Part shown: in pieces, positions 31,472-41,639 of the stretch
How the letters are laid out: each line of letters begins with the position of its first letter
Position numbering within the stretch: position 1 is the stretch's first letter
NCBI GenBank assembly: GCA_012934845.2
Contig: WNNJ02003409.1
Span: forward strand, 1 to 64,000
Length of the DNA stretch: 64,000 nt
Reading direction: 5' to 3'
From: Pomphorhynchus laevis
Taxonomy: Eukaryota; Acanthocephala; Palaeacanthocephala; Echinorhynchida; Pomphorhynchidae
The notes under the pieces: generated by a model
The model's input: the letters and a program-made list of their open reading frames with translations, nothing else
Databases searched by the model: none
What the model was told of the DNA's origin: nothing
Made by a program: the position numbers and the translations under genes

Positions 31472-33142
31472 ATGTTTAAATGTGGCAATTGCGGATCCAC
31501 AGACTTTGAACGCGATAACGAAGAATATTTCTGCTTAAAATGTAATACCCAGAGCTGTAATAATATAAGCTTGCGAGTGGATGGACCGGGAGATCTGCAC
31601 TCAAGTCAGGATACAAAAAAGCAACGTGTTGCCAAAACCAGTAAAGAAGTTTACGATAATGAAGTCACACCGGTTATATCTGTTCTCAGTCAAATACTTC
31701 GGAAGCAGTGTGATCAGTTGATTAATAATCATTCGTTTCCTACTAAACTGAGAAAGATTGTGTTTAATTTCCTGCTGCGATTTCTCAACTCATTAGGACT
31801 ACTCTGTCCAAATCGGACCACGAAGGTCGACAAACGTATATTTTACCGTAGGGATTTAGCCAGTATTGGAATTTGTAAGCAAAGGCATACTAACGAAGAA
31901 ATCTCGCTAATTTTCTCCAAAGAAAATATTAAAGATTCCGCAGATAATATTCAAGAGCATGTTGATCTAGCAAACACTGTATCAGTGCAAACGAATCATA
32001 GCAGTGTCATGCTACAAGATGCTAGCGGTCCTCTTCTTCAGAAGTCGATCATAAACAGGCGATTTGGTTTACGACATACACTAGCTATACTTATCCTATC
32101 GTTTACGTTGATGAACTTACCAAAGTACCTTTTTCACCTTTGTATCCATATTCGAAATGGCGATTTATCTTACACAGACGCTGAAAGCTTTTTACATTCA
32201 ATCAAATACGCAGATAGATCAATTTTCGAGGTTCGTGCAATGCCTAACGAAAAGTCAATACTATCAATCGCAAAGGAGATATCAAATACATGTAATATTA
32301 AAATCAACGAATGTAAGACTTCTTGTATTATGCAAGCTTATAATAGTTTGAAAGACTTGTTCTTTTTACCTAAAGATTTGTCCGACATGGTGCAGAGGCT
32401 ATTAAATTTATGTCCTCCTGGTGTATTGAAGAGAAACAACGCCCGGATTAGGCTGAGCGTATCAAGGCTTGAGGTTATTTCAATTACTCTTGCATATGTA
32501 GCTTGTTGTTTTACAGTCTATATCGGAGAACCTACTAATAATCGTTGGGATGATCTATCAACATTGGCCCGAATCCTAAATCGAAAATATATGCAGCACA
32601 AATATTTCGTTGTAACTGATTGGGTTCAATTCGTAATGGATTATGCTGAATTTCAAAGATCTGTCAGTCGAACTGAACAGGCTCATAGAAAACGTAAATT
32701 AAGTGACCTTTGTTGTAACTGCTTTAATTCAACCAATGGAGACCATTACAGTAAAAAATCTCGATTATTTTCCGATAGTTTAATGGCTAGCGTTATGGAG
32801 TCGAATTACACTGAAACCTTTAGTGCTCCCGTGTACGTTAGCGACACTAGAATGGCGTGTTTTCCAAGTAAATGTGATATAGAACTTAATAAACTGATAA
32901 AATCTGATGGAATTGATTTAACTAAGCTCATGAGTAAATTAAATTCGCAAACACTGAGAAGACATGCTGATTGCTTACAGCTGCCCAAAACGAACAAAAA
33001 GAAAGAAAGCACTAATTTAACCCATCTAAACATATTGCTTAAATCAATGTGTGAGATTGTCCACAGTGATTTTGACCTGACCCGTCTATATTATCGACAA
33101 ATATGGACGTGTTTAAGTAATAAAGTTGACAGAAAAATATAA
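31472..33142 (+). CDS. TAF1B: TAF1B / Rrn7-like RNA polymerase I initiation factor
   Basis: The 556-residue frame opens at ATG 31,472, directly after an in-frame TGA. Residues 1-28 form an Rrn7-type zinc ribbon (C4, C7, C21, C24, ending CNTQS), the hallmark of TAF1B, a TFIIB-like subunit of SL1/core factor. A cyclin-fold-like part follows at about 190-250 (RFGLRHTLAILILSFTLMN, then HIRNGDLSYTDAESFLHS, matching the G-L-P-Y stretch of the family), and a further helical region to about 400. Length is close to human TAF1B (about 588). The product should bind Pol I at rDNA promoters in the nucleolus. There is no intron in the whole frame, so it is either a naturally intronless gene or an intact retrocopy. 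Its 3' UTR runs into a Naiad-like tail. Confidence 0.75.
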   Translation: MFKCGNCGSTDFERDNEEYFCLKCNTQSCNNISLRVDGPGDLHSSQDTKKQRVAKTSKEVYDNEVTPVISVLSQILRKQCDQLINNHSFPTKLRKIVFNFLLRFLNSLGLLCPNRTTKVDKRIFYRRDLASIGICKQRHTNEEISLIFSKENIKDSADNIQEHVDLANTVSVQTNHSSVMLQDASGPLLQKSIINRRFGLRHTLAILILSFTLMNLPKYLFHLCIHIRNGDLSYTDAESFLHSIKYADRSIFEVRAMPNEKSILSIAKEISNTCNIKINECKTSCIMQAYNSLKDLFFLPKDLSDMVQRLLNLCPPGVLKRNNARIRLSVSRLEVISITLAYVACCFTVYIGEPTNNRWDDLSTLARILNRKYMQHKYFVVTDWVQFVMDYAEFQRSVSRTEQAHRKRKLSDLCCNCFNSTNGDHYSKKSRLFSDSLMASVMESNYTETFSAPVYVSDTRMACFPSKCDIELNKLIKSDGIDLTKLMSKLNSQTLRRHADCLQLPKTNKKKESTNLTHLNILLKSMCEIVHSDFDLTRLYYRQIWTCLSNKVDRKI

Positions 33143-33194
33143 TCGAATGTGCATGGTATTCTCTACTGTATATTTTGTATTTATCTTCGTGTAT

Positions 33195-33200
33195 AATAAA
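33195..33200 (+). terminator. Polyadenylation signal of TAF1B
   Basis: AATAAA lies 53 bp after the stop codon. The same hexamer is kept in the duplicate at about 22.1 kb. Confidence 0.6.
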
Positions 33201-33394
33201 AATTGATCTTTTATATACCTTTTATTGATTTTTACATGTTTATAAAATATAAATTAGACAATAATATTGTATTTTGTTCAGTATTTATCACTATAAATCA
33301 ATTATGCCATCATGTGTCATTTTAAATCAATTAGTCATAATTTATTATTCTAAGAAATTAATTATTCTAATTTATTTAAATTATTTAAATTTTT

Positions 33395-33880
33395 ATAGAT
33401 AGTAAATAATATGCTCTGTGTTAGAATTATTCATTTCGCTGGGTAATTTACTTTCGTCAGAGGATATATATCATTAACATGTATTTGTGCTGGTGGCTAA
33501 GAAAAGTCAAGGAATAAGGTCGAACTGATTCCTTGAGAGCTGCTGGTATTAATATATAATGATATATCATTATATATAATGATATATCATGAACTGCTGA
33601 TATATAATGAACTGCTGATAAAACAGCAGTTCATTATGATGATCTCTAATCTTAATTTTAATATTTATGTTTTATTTCTGTTAATCGGTTCATTAACATT
33701 GATTTATATTTCAAGAATATTTATTTCAAATTATGATTAAGGTTAATTATGTAGCTTCAGTCAAGTGTTTTGATTTACTTTATTACTGCAATTTAATATA
33801 TCATTATCATGTACTTGTGCTCGTTGGTTACAACATTTAATTGATACCATATATCTTCCACCAACACGAGACGAATATGA
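33395..33880 (+). repeat. Naiad-like tail downstream of TAF1B (variant subfamily)
   Basis: AATATGCTCTGTGTTAGAAT, CAGAGGATATATATCATTAAC, ATGTATTTG and GATGATCTCTAATC align with the tail of the complete Naiad (19,890-20,030). The middle differs: a local hairpin CAAGGAAT/ATTCCTTG replaces P3 but is still preceded by GTC, and GAACTGCTG/CAGCAGTTC makes a perfect 9-bp hairpin before ATGATGA. A second partial tail start (TATCATTATCATGTACTTG) follows at about 33,795. The 22,340-22,858 segment is its near-identical copy. Confidence 0.65.
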
Positions 33881-34162
33881 AATTAGTCAATATTGCTTTT
33901 TTCATATATTTTATTAATTTACAGAAACAATGAAATCCAAAAATTCACAGAATATTTCGATATCTCCTGATATCATCCTTAGGAAAATTACAAACAGTTT
34001 ATTAATTCCATCGTTCTTGTAAATAATTTAAACTACAAAGAACAAATAAATGGATATTAGAAATAAGTATTTAATATGAAAATTATTTCAATAAAACAGA
34101 CAAGTCGAGTTATCTTCATCCAACATTAAACAGGACAGAAACGTGAAACTTTGATTTTTAAA

Positions 34163-34208
34163 CAGGAGCTGATGAGATCAACCAATACGGAAATGTAGCA
34201 TATTGCTG
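34163..34208 (+). ncRNA. Hammerhead ribozyme motif, partly decayed
   Basis: Stem I CAGGAG (34,163-34,168), core CTGATGA (34,169-34,175), a 14-nt stem II segment (34,176-34,189, poorly paired), GAAA (34,190-34,193), stem III with loop TAG ending in GCATA, then TTGCTG (34,203-34,208). Stem III here pairs T-A where the 34,445 copy pairs T.G, so it is maintained by a change on one side. Confidence 0.55.
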
Positions 34209-34444
34209 TTGGCTTATAGATAGGAATAAAGTAGCGTGCAGAGTAAATTAGTCATCAAAATTTCAATGGTAAAAATGACTGCACAGGTATATCAACTTAA
34301 AATTTGGAAACAAAGCTTAATGTTTGATAACTAGTTTGACAATTACAAGTTTTTCATTAAATCTAATTGCCAATAAAAGCAGACGAGTCGAGTGATCGTC
34401 TGTTAACATAAAAACAACCGAAACATGAAACGTAGTTATTGCAT

Positions 34445-34490
34445 CAGTAGCTGATGATGTACACCGATACTGAAATGTAGCGTACTGCTG
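34445..34490 (+). ncRNA. Hammerhead ribozyme motif, complete core
   Basis: Type I layout: stem I CAGTAG/CTGCTG (34,445-34,450 with 34,485-34,490, six pairs, one wobble); CTGATGA (34,451-34,457); stem II GTA-CACCGA-TAC inside 34,458-34,471, with a T.T mismatch at its base; GAAA (34,472-34,475); a 3-bp stem III with loop TAG (34,475-34,483); A at 34,484 as the residue before the predicted cleavage. All conserved core positions are present. A very short stem III is typical of hammerheads in Penelope-like elements. Confidence 0.7.
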
Positions 34491-35354
34491 TTGGCTTATA
34501 GATAGGAATAAAGTAGCGTTCAAAATATAAAATAATAAATAAAACCAATAACATCAAATACGATTTAAGCAAAGTGCACAAGAAGTCATCACAATTTTAA
34601 TAGTAACTACGACCGCACAAACATATCAACTTAAAAATATTGGTTTCATTATAGATTTCATTTTCACAACTTTACGATGTGATCAAATGCTACTATAATA
34701 AGCAGGATCATCGATCCTGCTTCAAAATTAAAAGCATCATGAATGTGAAAAATTTATTAGTGTAAACGTCGAAGCGCTTTAAAAAAAATTAATGATTTAT
34801 TAAAGTAAAAAACACAAAATTCATATATATTTTCGGTTTTTTACTGACTTTTCGACCCCAGCCAAGTATGGAGCCCCAATCGAGTTTCCTTTCTTTTTTC
34901 TTTCTTTTTGCAGGTTTCGATTGAGATTTCTTTGGTTGGATGTCGAGGATAAGAATTTCAAACAAAAATTAAAAATGATAAACTGCTAAAATTCAATTCT
35001 AAAAAATAAAAATTCAAAATCATCATAAAAAACAAAATTTGGATAAAATTGATATTACCAATAAAATAAAAAATATTTTGTAACATTATCTTAAAATTAT
35101 TTGAACAATGACAAAAAAATGAAGATATAATACATTTAATTATACTTTTCTTAATTTCTCTAATTTCTCTGACAAAGCACTTGTAGGCAAGCGCAATATA
35201 AAATTAATATATACATCTAATTTTAGAAAAATAATCAAACAAATTTCAAACAAGATAAACAAAAAATTATTCAAAACATTTGATTTTCAAATTGTAAAAT
35301 AAAACATATTTTTTAATTAATTTATTTTTAATTTCAATTTCATTCATAAAAAAT

Positions 35355-37487
35355 TTATTTATTAAAATTAATAATCGTTTTAAAAAATAGATATCGTTGT
35401 TCTGGAGGGCGATTGTTTGAGTAGAAGTACAATCCGCTCAATACAAACGCATTGAGCACAATTACACATCTACCCAAACCGGCATTTAATCGTCTCGCTC
35501 TTTCAAACATACGTAGCCCTTTTCTAACTAATTTGAAACACCTGGCCATATCTGACCTAGGATGCAAACGTGGTTCGAAAACGGATCCCAGAATGCGCAC
35601 CCGACGCTTTCGATTCCCTGGAAGAGAATCGAGGAGACGAGTGTGCTTTCCAGGACGCCGAAATCTGTAATGAACAAAATTGCTCTTCGCTGGGTTTAAA
35701 GACAAGCCAAACTTCGCTAAGCGATGAGCAACAATGTCCATTACAGACTTCATTCGCCCTTCAAACCTTGCATCCGACAGAGTATTTCTCTTAAATGCGA
35801 TCGAGATGTCGTCCGCATAAATGATGGCGTGGGTGTTCCTATCCAAAAGACCCTCCAGAACTCCCCTCGTCACTATCATATAAATGATAGGAGACAGAGG
35901 TGAGCCCTGGGGAAGTCCTTTGTTGAGATGATAGTACTTACCCCCGTCATCATCCAAGTAGAAAGTTCTTGCTTTTAATATACCCAGGACACGATGCAAC
36001 AAATTACTCGGTATACCATCACTGGTTAACGTTGTAACTATTGCATCATGCCCCAAGTTGTCGAAGGCCGCCGACACATCCAGCGAATAGAGGACTGCAG
36101 GTCGTCTATCGCTGGTGAGAAAACTCTGCATGGACCTTACTGCCTTAACAGTTCCCCTTCCTCTACGAAACCCGTGAATGTGGTCTCCTAACATATCACG
36201 ATATTCGTAGAATCGGGAAAGGATCCTAGCAAGTGCTCTCTCATACACCATAACAATATTATTAGATATTGTTATGGGTTTTGTGTCTTTAGCATTCGAC
36301 GCCCATCTTCCCTTCGCAAGAAACACCACTTTTCCGACCGCAATATCACACCAAGATGCTAAAGGTACCCCTAGCATCTTGGCAGCAATATCCGTCCGAA
36401 CCCTATCGACGATCAATTTGGTCGCAGCAGCACATGCCGAAGACCCATTAGACGAAGTCTTTGGCACGACTGGCCACGCACTCAAAATGTCCTCGATAGT
36501 GATGTCCTCTTGCGAATTGTCGATTGTCGAAAACAAGAGTTCCATACGGATCTTCATCATTTTCCTCTCGGTCCATCCTTCAGCATTGGCTAGGTGTTTC
36601 ATTTTCATTTCATGAAGTACATTCCCAAAACCCTTAGAGGATATCCACTTAGAAGCCGCTGCCCTCCAAGAACGGAAGGTGGTTCGCCTAATGGTTTGCC
36701 ACCATTCCTTTGAAAAATTCTTGTAAGACAGCAACTTTTTAGCGTCTACCCTCTGCTCCAACTCTTGAATATCATTCTTGAGCAGAGCCATTTGAGTGAT
36801 TCTCTGAGACAAAGGATTCACATCCGTTCGTGAACCCCAGATAATACGTTTCAAATTAAGAGCTTTAGGAGTGTACTTGATGTTGGGCGGTCGTTTAGTA
36901 GTTAAAAATTTATTTGCATTACTAAAAATTTCATTATTTAAAATTAATAGAGAATTTGATTCTTTTAATTTATTTGTAAAATTTGTCAAAAACGTCTCAT
37001 CTAAAATATTCAAACAATCGAAAAAATTAAAATTATTATTTATTATAAAATTATTATTGCAAATACTAAAATTTATTATTTCATTAAAAGTATTTTTTAA
37101 AATAGTACAAAAAATATTTTTATTATTTAAATTTATCATTACTTCCCTTATTGATCTATTAAAAGCTTGTATACCCGCCCGTGTCAGTTGGAATCTTATC
37201 TTGAAAACTAGTTCCTCCTTCCACGACCAATATACAAGCTTATGCCCATCATTAAAAGTATCTGGCAGCAAAGTCTGCTGCCATTTAATTTTAAAATTTG
37301 TATTTTTGTTTTGCATAGCAAAATCTAACGTGGAGCAATAACCATTGCGACGACGGATAAATGTCCCTTCCGGGGGACATATGACCTCCCATGCTGGAGC
37401 GATCATGCTGCCCACCCGAGACCCACCGTCGTCGTTGAAATCTCCAATTAAAAATTGACCACCCAAATTGAAGATCTTCAACAGCAT
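35355..37487 (-). CDS. LINE A endonuclease C-terminal part and reverse transcriptase
   Basis: A 710-codon frame. Residues about 10-85 are the second half of an AP-endonuclease-like domain (FLIGDFNDDGG, RRNGYCSTLDF, DGHKLVYW). A linker of about 200 residues follows. RT blocks: AVGKVVFLAKGRW, KPITISNNIVMVYERALARI, HGFRRGRGTVKAV, motif A YSLDVSAAFDNLGHDAI, motif B KGLPQGSPLSPIIYM, motif C IIYADDISIAF, and AKSNFVHYRF. It ends FYSNNRPPEQRYLFFKTI. All catalytic aspartates are present. The ATG at 37,487 is internal: the real protein began in the upstream frame. Confidence 0.8.
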   Translation of the reverse strand: MLLKIFNLGGQFLIGDFNDDGGSRVGSMIAPAWEVICPPEGTFIRRRNGYCSTLDFAMQNKNTNFKIKWQQTLLPDTFNDGHKLVYWSWKEELVFKIRFQLTRAGIQAFNRSIREVMINLNNKNIFCTILKNTFNEIINFSICNNNFIINNNFNFFDCLNILDETFLTNFTNKLKESNSLLILNNEIFSNANKFLTTKRPPNIKYTPKALNLKRIIWGSRTDVNPLSQRITQMALLKNDIQELEQRVDAKKLLSYKNFSKEWWQTIRRTTFRSWRAAASKWISSKGFGNVLHEMKMKHLANAEGWTERKMMKIRMELLFSTIDNSQEDITIEDILSAWPVVPKTSSNGSSACAAATKLIVDRVRTDIAAKMLGVPLASWCDIAVGKVVFLAKGRWASNAKDTKPITISNNIVMVYERALARILSRFYEYRDMLGDHIHGFRRGRGTVKAVRSMQSFLTSDRRPAVLYSLDVSAAFDNLGHDAIVTTLTSDGIPSNLLHRVLGILKARTFYLDDDGGKYYHLNKGLPQGSPLSPIIYMIVTRGVLEGLLDRNTHAIIYADDISIAFKRNTLSDARFEGRMKSVMDIVAHRLAKFGLSLNPAKSNFVHYRFRRPGKHTRLLDSLPGNRKRRVRILGSVFEPRLHPRSDMARCFKLVRKGLRMFERARRLNAGLGRCVIVLNAFVLSGLYFYSNNRPPEQRYLFFKTIINFNK

Positions 37488-37520
37488 TGATCGAATCTCT
37501 CTCCTCCCCTTTTTCGAACT

Positions 37521-38740
37521 CTAGGCCCCCGGCTTGATGTAACAATTTGCTACATAAACTGGGCGTCTAGATATGAAAAACCGGAGGAGCTGGAATGAAC
37601 CTACTTCGCTAGTGCCATGCGATAGTAAAGATGCGCAAAAACGCTTCTTTACCACCGACACTAGGAAGAGTTCCATCCTGAGACCTTCTGCTGACACAAA
37701 TGTGTCGCAGTCGTCGATCTTGCTGCTAAAAATCCTCAATTGATCGGGTGATCTTGCTTCCTGCAAGAGAAGCACATCTGCCGGTATGAGACTGAAATAC
37801 TGTATCAGGTTCTTAACAGAACCTATATTCCAACTCATTAGGCAGATGTCTTCAAGCGAAGAATACTCAATTCTTCGTTTTTTTCTTGCATTCGAAGCTT
37901 TGTGCCAGGAACTGCCCCTCCGACTCGACGCCACCTGAAGTGATTCAGGTAACGTCAGCATCTTTATAGCAGTCCTTGGCGCTTGAATCGAAAGACCCTC
38001 AGAATCAGTCGATACTACTGAACAATAGTCCATATTATTGTCCTCATTCTGAGGGCCTTGTATTTGTGACAAATCGTTGAAACGATTAAAAGTAGTCACC
38101 GAAATCGATGACTTGTCTTTCTCCTGTTTCAACGATCTGTATTTGCGTAATGTTGTTGCGTTCAACTCCGATTTGAATTTCTTCAAATCGGATTCGTGGA
38201 TTACAGCATCTTTTTTTAATTTTGCATTTTCCTGCCTTAAGGCAGCCATTTCTTTTTCAAGAGTAAGTACTCTCTCGATCAGCATCGCTGCTTGTCCAGC
38301 GTGTTGATCCAGAGAGTGACTTTTGGCTGCCCTAAGGTAGGACTGAGCTTCCTCACAAACCTTCTTGTTATCACCGTTTACCCAGGCCAAGTAAGACTTG
38401 AACTCTGGACAAACGTGTGAGTACGCCTTGTGAGGTTGCCTACAGTTTGCACATGTCGGCCTATTTTTATTTCCACATGCTTGTGTTTCGTGTTCTCCGC
38501 AGTGGACGCAACGCGGTGACACTTCTCGACACATGTTCGAAAAATGTCCCCAGCGCTGACATCTATAACACTGCGGATACCGAAAGGCAGCATCGTCTTC
38601 GTCGAATATCTTTACAGATATTCGATGTCCGCAGATGCTGCCTCCATCTTCTTTCAATTTTTTCAAACTACATATAGTTCCCTTCAAAAGAAAGGAACTA
38701 TATGATTGATTGTATTATTTGCATGTTTTCAGAATCCTTA
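37521..38740 (-). CDS. LINE A ORF1-like protein fused to the start of the endonuclease
   Basis: The frame is open from about 38,715 to 37,521. Zinc knuckles CYRCQRWGHFSNMC and CVHCGEHETQAC, with a third CANCRQPHKAYSHVC, lie at 38,400-38,580. A heptad-rich region (ERVLTLEKEMAALRQENAKL) follows, then a serine-rich linker. The endonuclease begins with DICLMSWNIGSVKN and DVLLLQEARSPDQL (about 37,700-37,850). Zinc knuckles suggest RNA binding in the retrotransposition particle. The frame change at 37,500 separates this from the RT frame. Confidence 0.75.
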
Positions 38741-39305
38741 CATCATATTGATGTAAGAATTCTTCAACATTTTCTTTCTCCGCGAATGACGGCACATCCC
38801 TAAGGATGGCCGTCACTTGTGGAGAAATGTCGATAATTTCTATACCCTCTTCTCCAACTAAAGCCGCTTTGAATTTATCTTTCAAAGCTAAGCTTTTGAA
38901 GGAGATTCGGTAGAAATTATCTCTTTTGAAAAACCGTTCGAAGATTTCTCCTCGAACAGTTTTTCTTATTTCCCTCTCTCTATCTCTCTTATTTTTTTGT
39001 TTAGATTATGGTTTTCTTTACATGTTACTTTAATTGCAAAAGAGTCTTGCTTTATAGGCAAGATCCTCTTTTGCACTGAAGATTCTTTTTCTATTTCTTA
39101 AATTTTCCTCCAGCTGGGAAGAAGATTGTCTCTTCCCAACTGGCTTAAGGCAATTAGTTCCTTCCAACTGTACTTATGTACTTATATATATGAATAAATA
39201 AATAGAAACAAAAAACAAAAAGCAAATACAACAAACAAAAAAAATAAAAAAAAATAAAATATAAAAAATTAATAAACTAAACTAAACTATATCAAAAGCA
39301 AAAAC

Positions 39306-39491
39306 TCACCTTTCAGCTATTAATATAGGTCTTGATTCCGAAAACTTGAACATCAATATAGCTCTTGATTCCGAAAACTTGAACACTAATATAGCTCTTG
39401 ATTCCGAAAACTTGAACACCAATATAGCTCTTGATTTCGAAAACTTGAACAACACTTCCGAAAAAAACTGAAGCGCTTCAAAAGAACCCAT
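39306..39491 (-). repeat. 33-bp minisatellite, about four units
   Basis: The unit CTCTTGATTCCGAAAACTTG plus AACACYAATATAG repeats four times at 39,317-39,450. Read on the minus strand it gives repeats of KFSESRAIL in an open frame that starts 15 bp from the plus-strand LINE start codon. It sits in the shared 5' region of two head-to-head LINEs and may be part of the LINE A 5' UTR; repeated leader units act as promoters in some LINEs. Confidence 0.7.
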
Positions 39492-41480
39492 TTTTTACAG
39501 CGAAAATGGAAGAAATCTCTATGGAACAAAGGGAAAAAGACATTGTTCAGGTAAAGTCCTTGCCATACGTCGATTCTGCCAAGGTTAGTGATGTTTTAAA
39601 GTTTTCTGGTGATGGAGAGGTACTTCCCCCATCCCTAAATTAGGAACTTGATCATCATAAAAGTAAAGAAACCTATTCCAAGACAGGAATTATTTAACGT
39701 CGTTTTACGTTCTTTTTGTTTGGATTTTCCAAAAAGAATAGTATCTAACAGTGTAAAATGTTATCCTACGGAGATAAAGGTTTCATTTGGCTCGTCCGAT
39801 CTAGCCAACAGTTATATGGAGGTTTTTAAATCTAAACTTACTGAGTATGGTGAACTGACTGCGAAGCCTATTGTTGCTACGCTGAAAATGACTAATATTT
39901 CCTGTTTTTTGGATGACAAAGATGTTGTGACTTTGCAATCATAGTTCGGTATCTCTCAGTTCCGGTTTATAATGGGCAGCGATGGGAACCCCATCCCTGT
40001 AGGCTTCTGCACTGCTCCTGTCGATATCGCCAAGTGTTTAGCGAAATCGAAACGCAACCCCTTGGGTTTTAATATTCGCCTTAGACGAGTTTACATACCC
40101 CCACTGCACTAGGTGTCACAAATTGGGGCATTGGGCCTCCAGTTGCAGTGATACCCCCTTATGCGGGGTCTGTGGCTCGGCAAGCTGCTGCTCAATTCAA
40201 TCTGACATTCGCTACACTGCCAACCCTTCCTGCTCGAACTGTTGGGGCAGTTCGGGCAGGAAGGTTTGGTGGAGTGATGTTCCAATTCCGTCGCTCCACT
40301 TTCTTCTCGTGTCTGTTAGCTTTTGACAGTTGATCAGAGAATAGAGGTGGCTGTCACGATGCTTTTACCCTCCCCATCCGATGTAGCAAGCATCAATATT
40401 AGTAAGTGTATTTTTATTCCTAAGAAAAAATCCTGCTCATGCCCTAAAGATCTGCGACCCATTTCGATTCAAAATGCCCTCGTTTCGATTTACGAAAAAG
40501 CGCTTGCGCGTAAAATCCCGACCATTTAAGTAGGCGTAATTTGATCCCCCAGGTTTTCATGGGTTCGTTAAAGGTCGCTCGGTCCATTCAGCAGTAGGTG
40601 AAGTGGAAGAGTTTTGTCGGGAGACTAGCCATCGTTTAGTTGTGTCTGTTTTCCTTGACTTTTCTGCTGCATTTGACCGCATCTACATTCCCTTTGTGAT
40701 CTCTTCTCTCAGGCCCCTCGGGTTGCCTGTGAGAATTGTGAAAAGGGTGGAGATTCTGCTCTACACAAAGCGATTTTACTATGAAGACGACCCTGATACG
40801 CGTCACTTCTACCCTATTACGGGTGTGCCGTAAGGTTCACCACTTTCTCCTATCTTGTATCTTGCTGCCTCCATAAACCTATTCAAAATATTTAAACGCG
40901 AACAACGTCTTGTGGTGTACGCTGATGACACCACAGCACTGTTCACTGGACACAGGTGTAAAGACGTAGTCTCTGACTACGTCTTTACACCTGTGTCCAG
41001 TGAACAAAAAATGGTTCCCCTGCGACGAAGCAAAAACTTAAGAGATTAGCACTCTCTGCGCTCTCCTCCATATTTGCCTCTGAACCACTCCCCACCTTCA
41101 CAAGTCGAGTAAAATACCTGGGGTTCACCGTTACGGTGAATTAGTCGGCGAAAGCTGACCTGGATAGACTTAAACGTATCCTGAAGAAAGCTAGGTGGTC
41201 CCTGAAATAAGCTCAGCATCTGTTATTGAAAGGGAAAACCTAGGTGTGCCTTTGGGGTACCTGGGCTATCTCGGGATTAGTCTTCTTTTCGAGAGGACGT
41301 CCCCCAGAGCAAAGACTAAGGTTCTTGAAGCTCCTTGTTTCTCGTTTACCCAGCATAGTCCGCACCGATTGGATTCTTCGGGGGGGGGTGAAAGACCCCG
41401 GGTGGTTCAGTCGGAAGGCGGCGTGTTGGATCGGTTGGGGGGGGGCTCAGATCCCCTAGATTTGAGGCTATGAATAAAGG
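39492..41480 (+). mobile_element. LINE family B, copy 1 (internally deleted)
   Basis: ATG at 39,506 (MEEISMEQREKDIVQVKSLP), an ORF1-like region with frame breaks (39,648-39,944), and a zinc knuckle CTRCHKLGHWASSC (about 40,105). A deletion then removes the endonuclease and the first RT part. RT resumes at about 40,325 (VDQRIEVAVTMLL), HGFVKGRSVHSAVGEV (about 40,560), VFLDFSAAFDRIYIPFV (motif A) and VYADDTTALF (motif C, about 40,915). A foldback at 40,941-41,005 replaces the next segment. The end block is RTSPRAKTKVLEAP in a shifted frame. Dead copy. Confidence 0.75.
40941..41005 (+). repeat. Perfect 30-bp inverted duplication inside LINE B copy 1
   Basis: Arm 40,941-40,970 (GTTCACTGGACACAGGTGTA...) returns as its exact complement at 40,976-41,005 with a 5-nt loop. 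In the intact family member at 44.74 kb the corresponding sequence continues without folding back, so the right arm is an extra, inverted copy of the left. Confidence 0.85.
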
Positions 41481-41639
41481 GAAGACTGCAAGACAGAATT
41501 TAATGAGTTGTTATGTCTTAACTAACACTCTTAACTGACTGTTATGACTTTCCTTCATTTATGTTTTGTGATTTAATAAAATTATTAAATTTATAATTTT
41601 AATAATTTTATTATTAAAATTAAAAGTGGGAAAATTGCA

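Larger units (their letters stand above)
33881..35354. repeat. Intergenic region with two copies of a hammerhead repeat
   Basis: Copies at about 34,085-34,235 and 34,370-34,520 share ACGAGTCGAGT-type sequence, CCGAAACRTGAAAC, a hammerhead motif, and CTGTTGGCTTATAGATAGGA with AATAAAGTAGCGT. Further copies lie at 54.9 kb and, inverted, at 56.6 kb. The rest (34,530-35,354) is AT-rich with no coding content. There is no open frame over 68 codons. Confidence 0.65.
35355..39000 (-). mobile_element. LINE family A, near full-length, minus strand
   Basis: Order on the minus strand: an ORF1-like region with an RRM-like part (about 38,740-38,990), zinc knuckles, a coiled region, an EEP endonuclease and an RT. 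The ORF1-like part and the endonuclease are fused in one frame. Breaks: one in-frame stop near 38,716 and a frameshift at about 37,500 within the endonuclease. The RT ends at 35,355 and AT-rich 3' sequence follows. It is related to LINE family B at 39.5-45.5 kb: both end in a block RPPEQR..F.K..I. I place it in the APE-type LINEs (I/Jockey group); the exact clade is not determined. Confidence 0.8.

Noticed and set aside
36871-37341. 156-codon plus-strand frame
   Set aside because: Antisense shadow of the LINE A RT linker, which is AT-rich and therefore stop-poor on the other strand.
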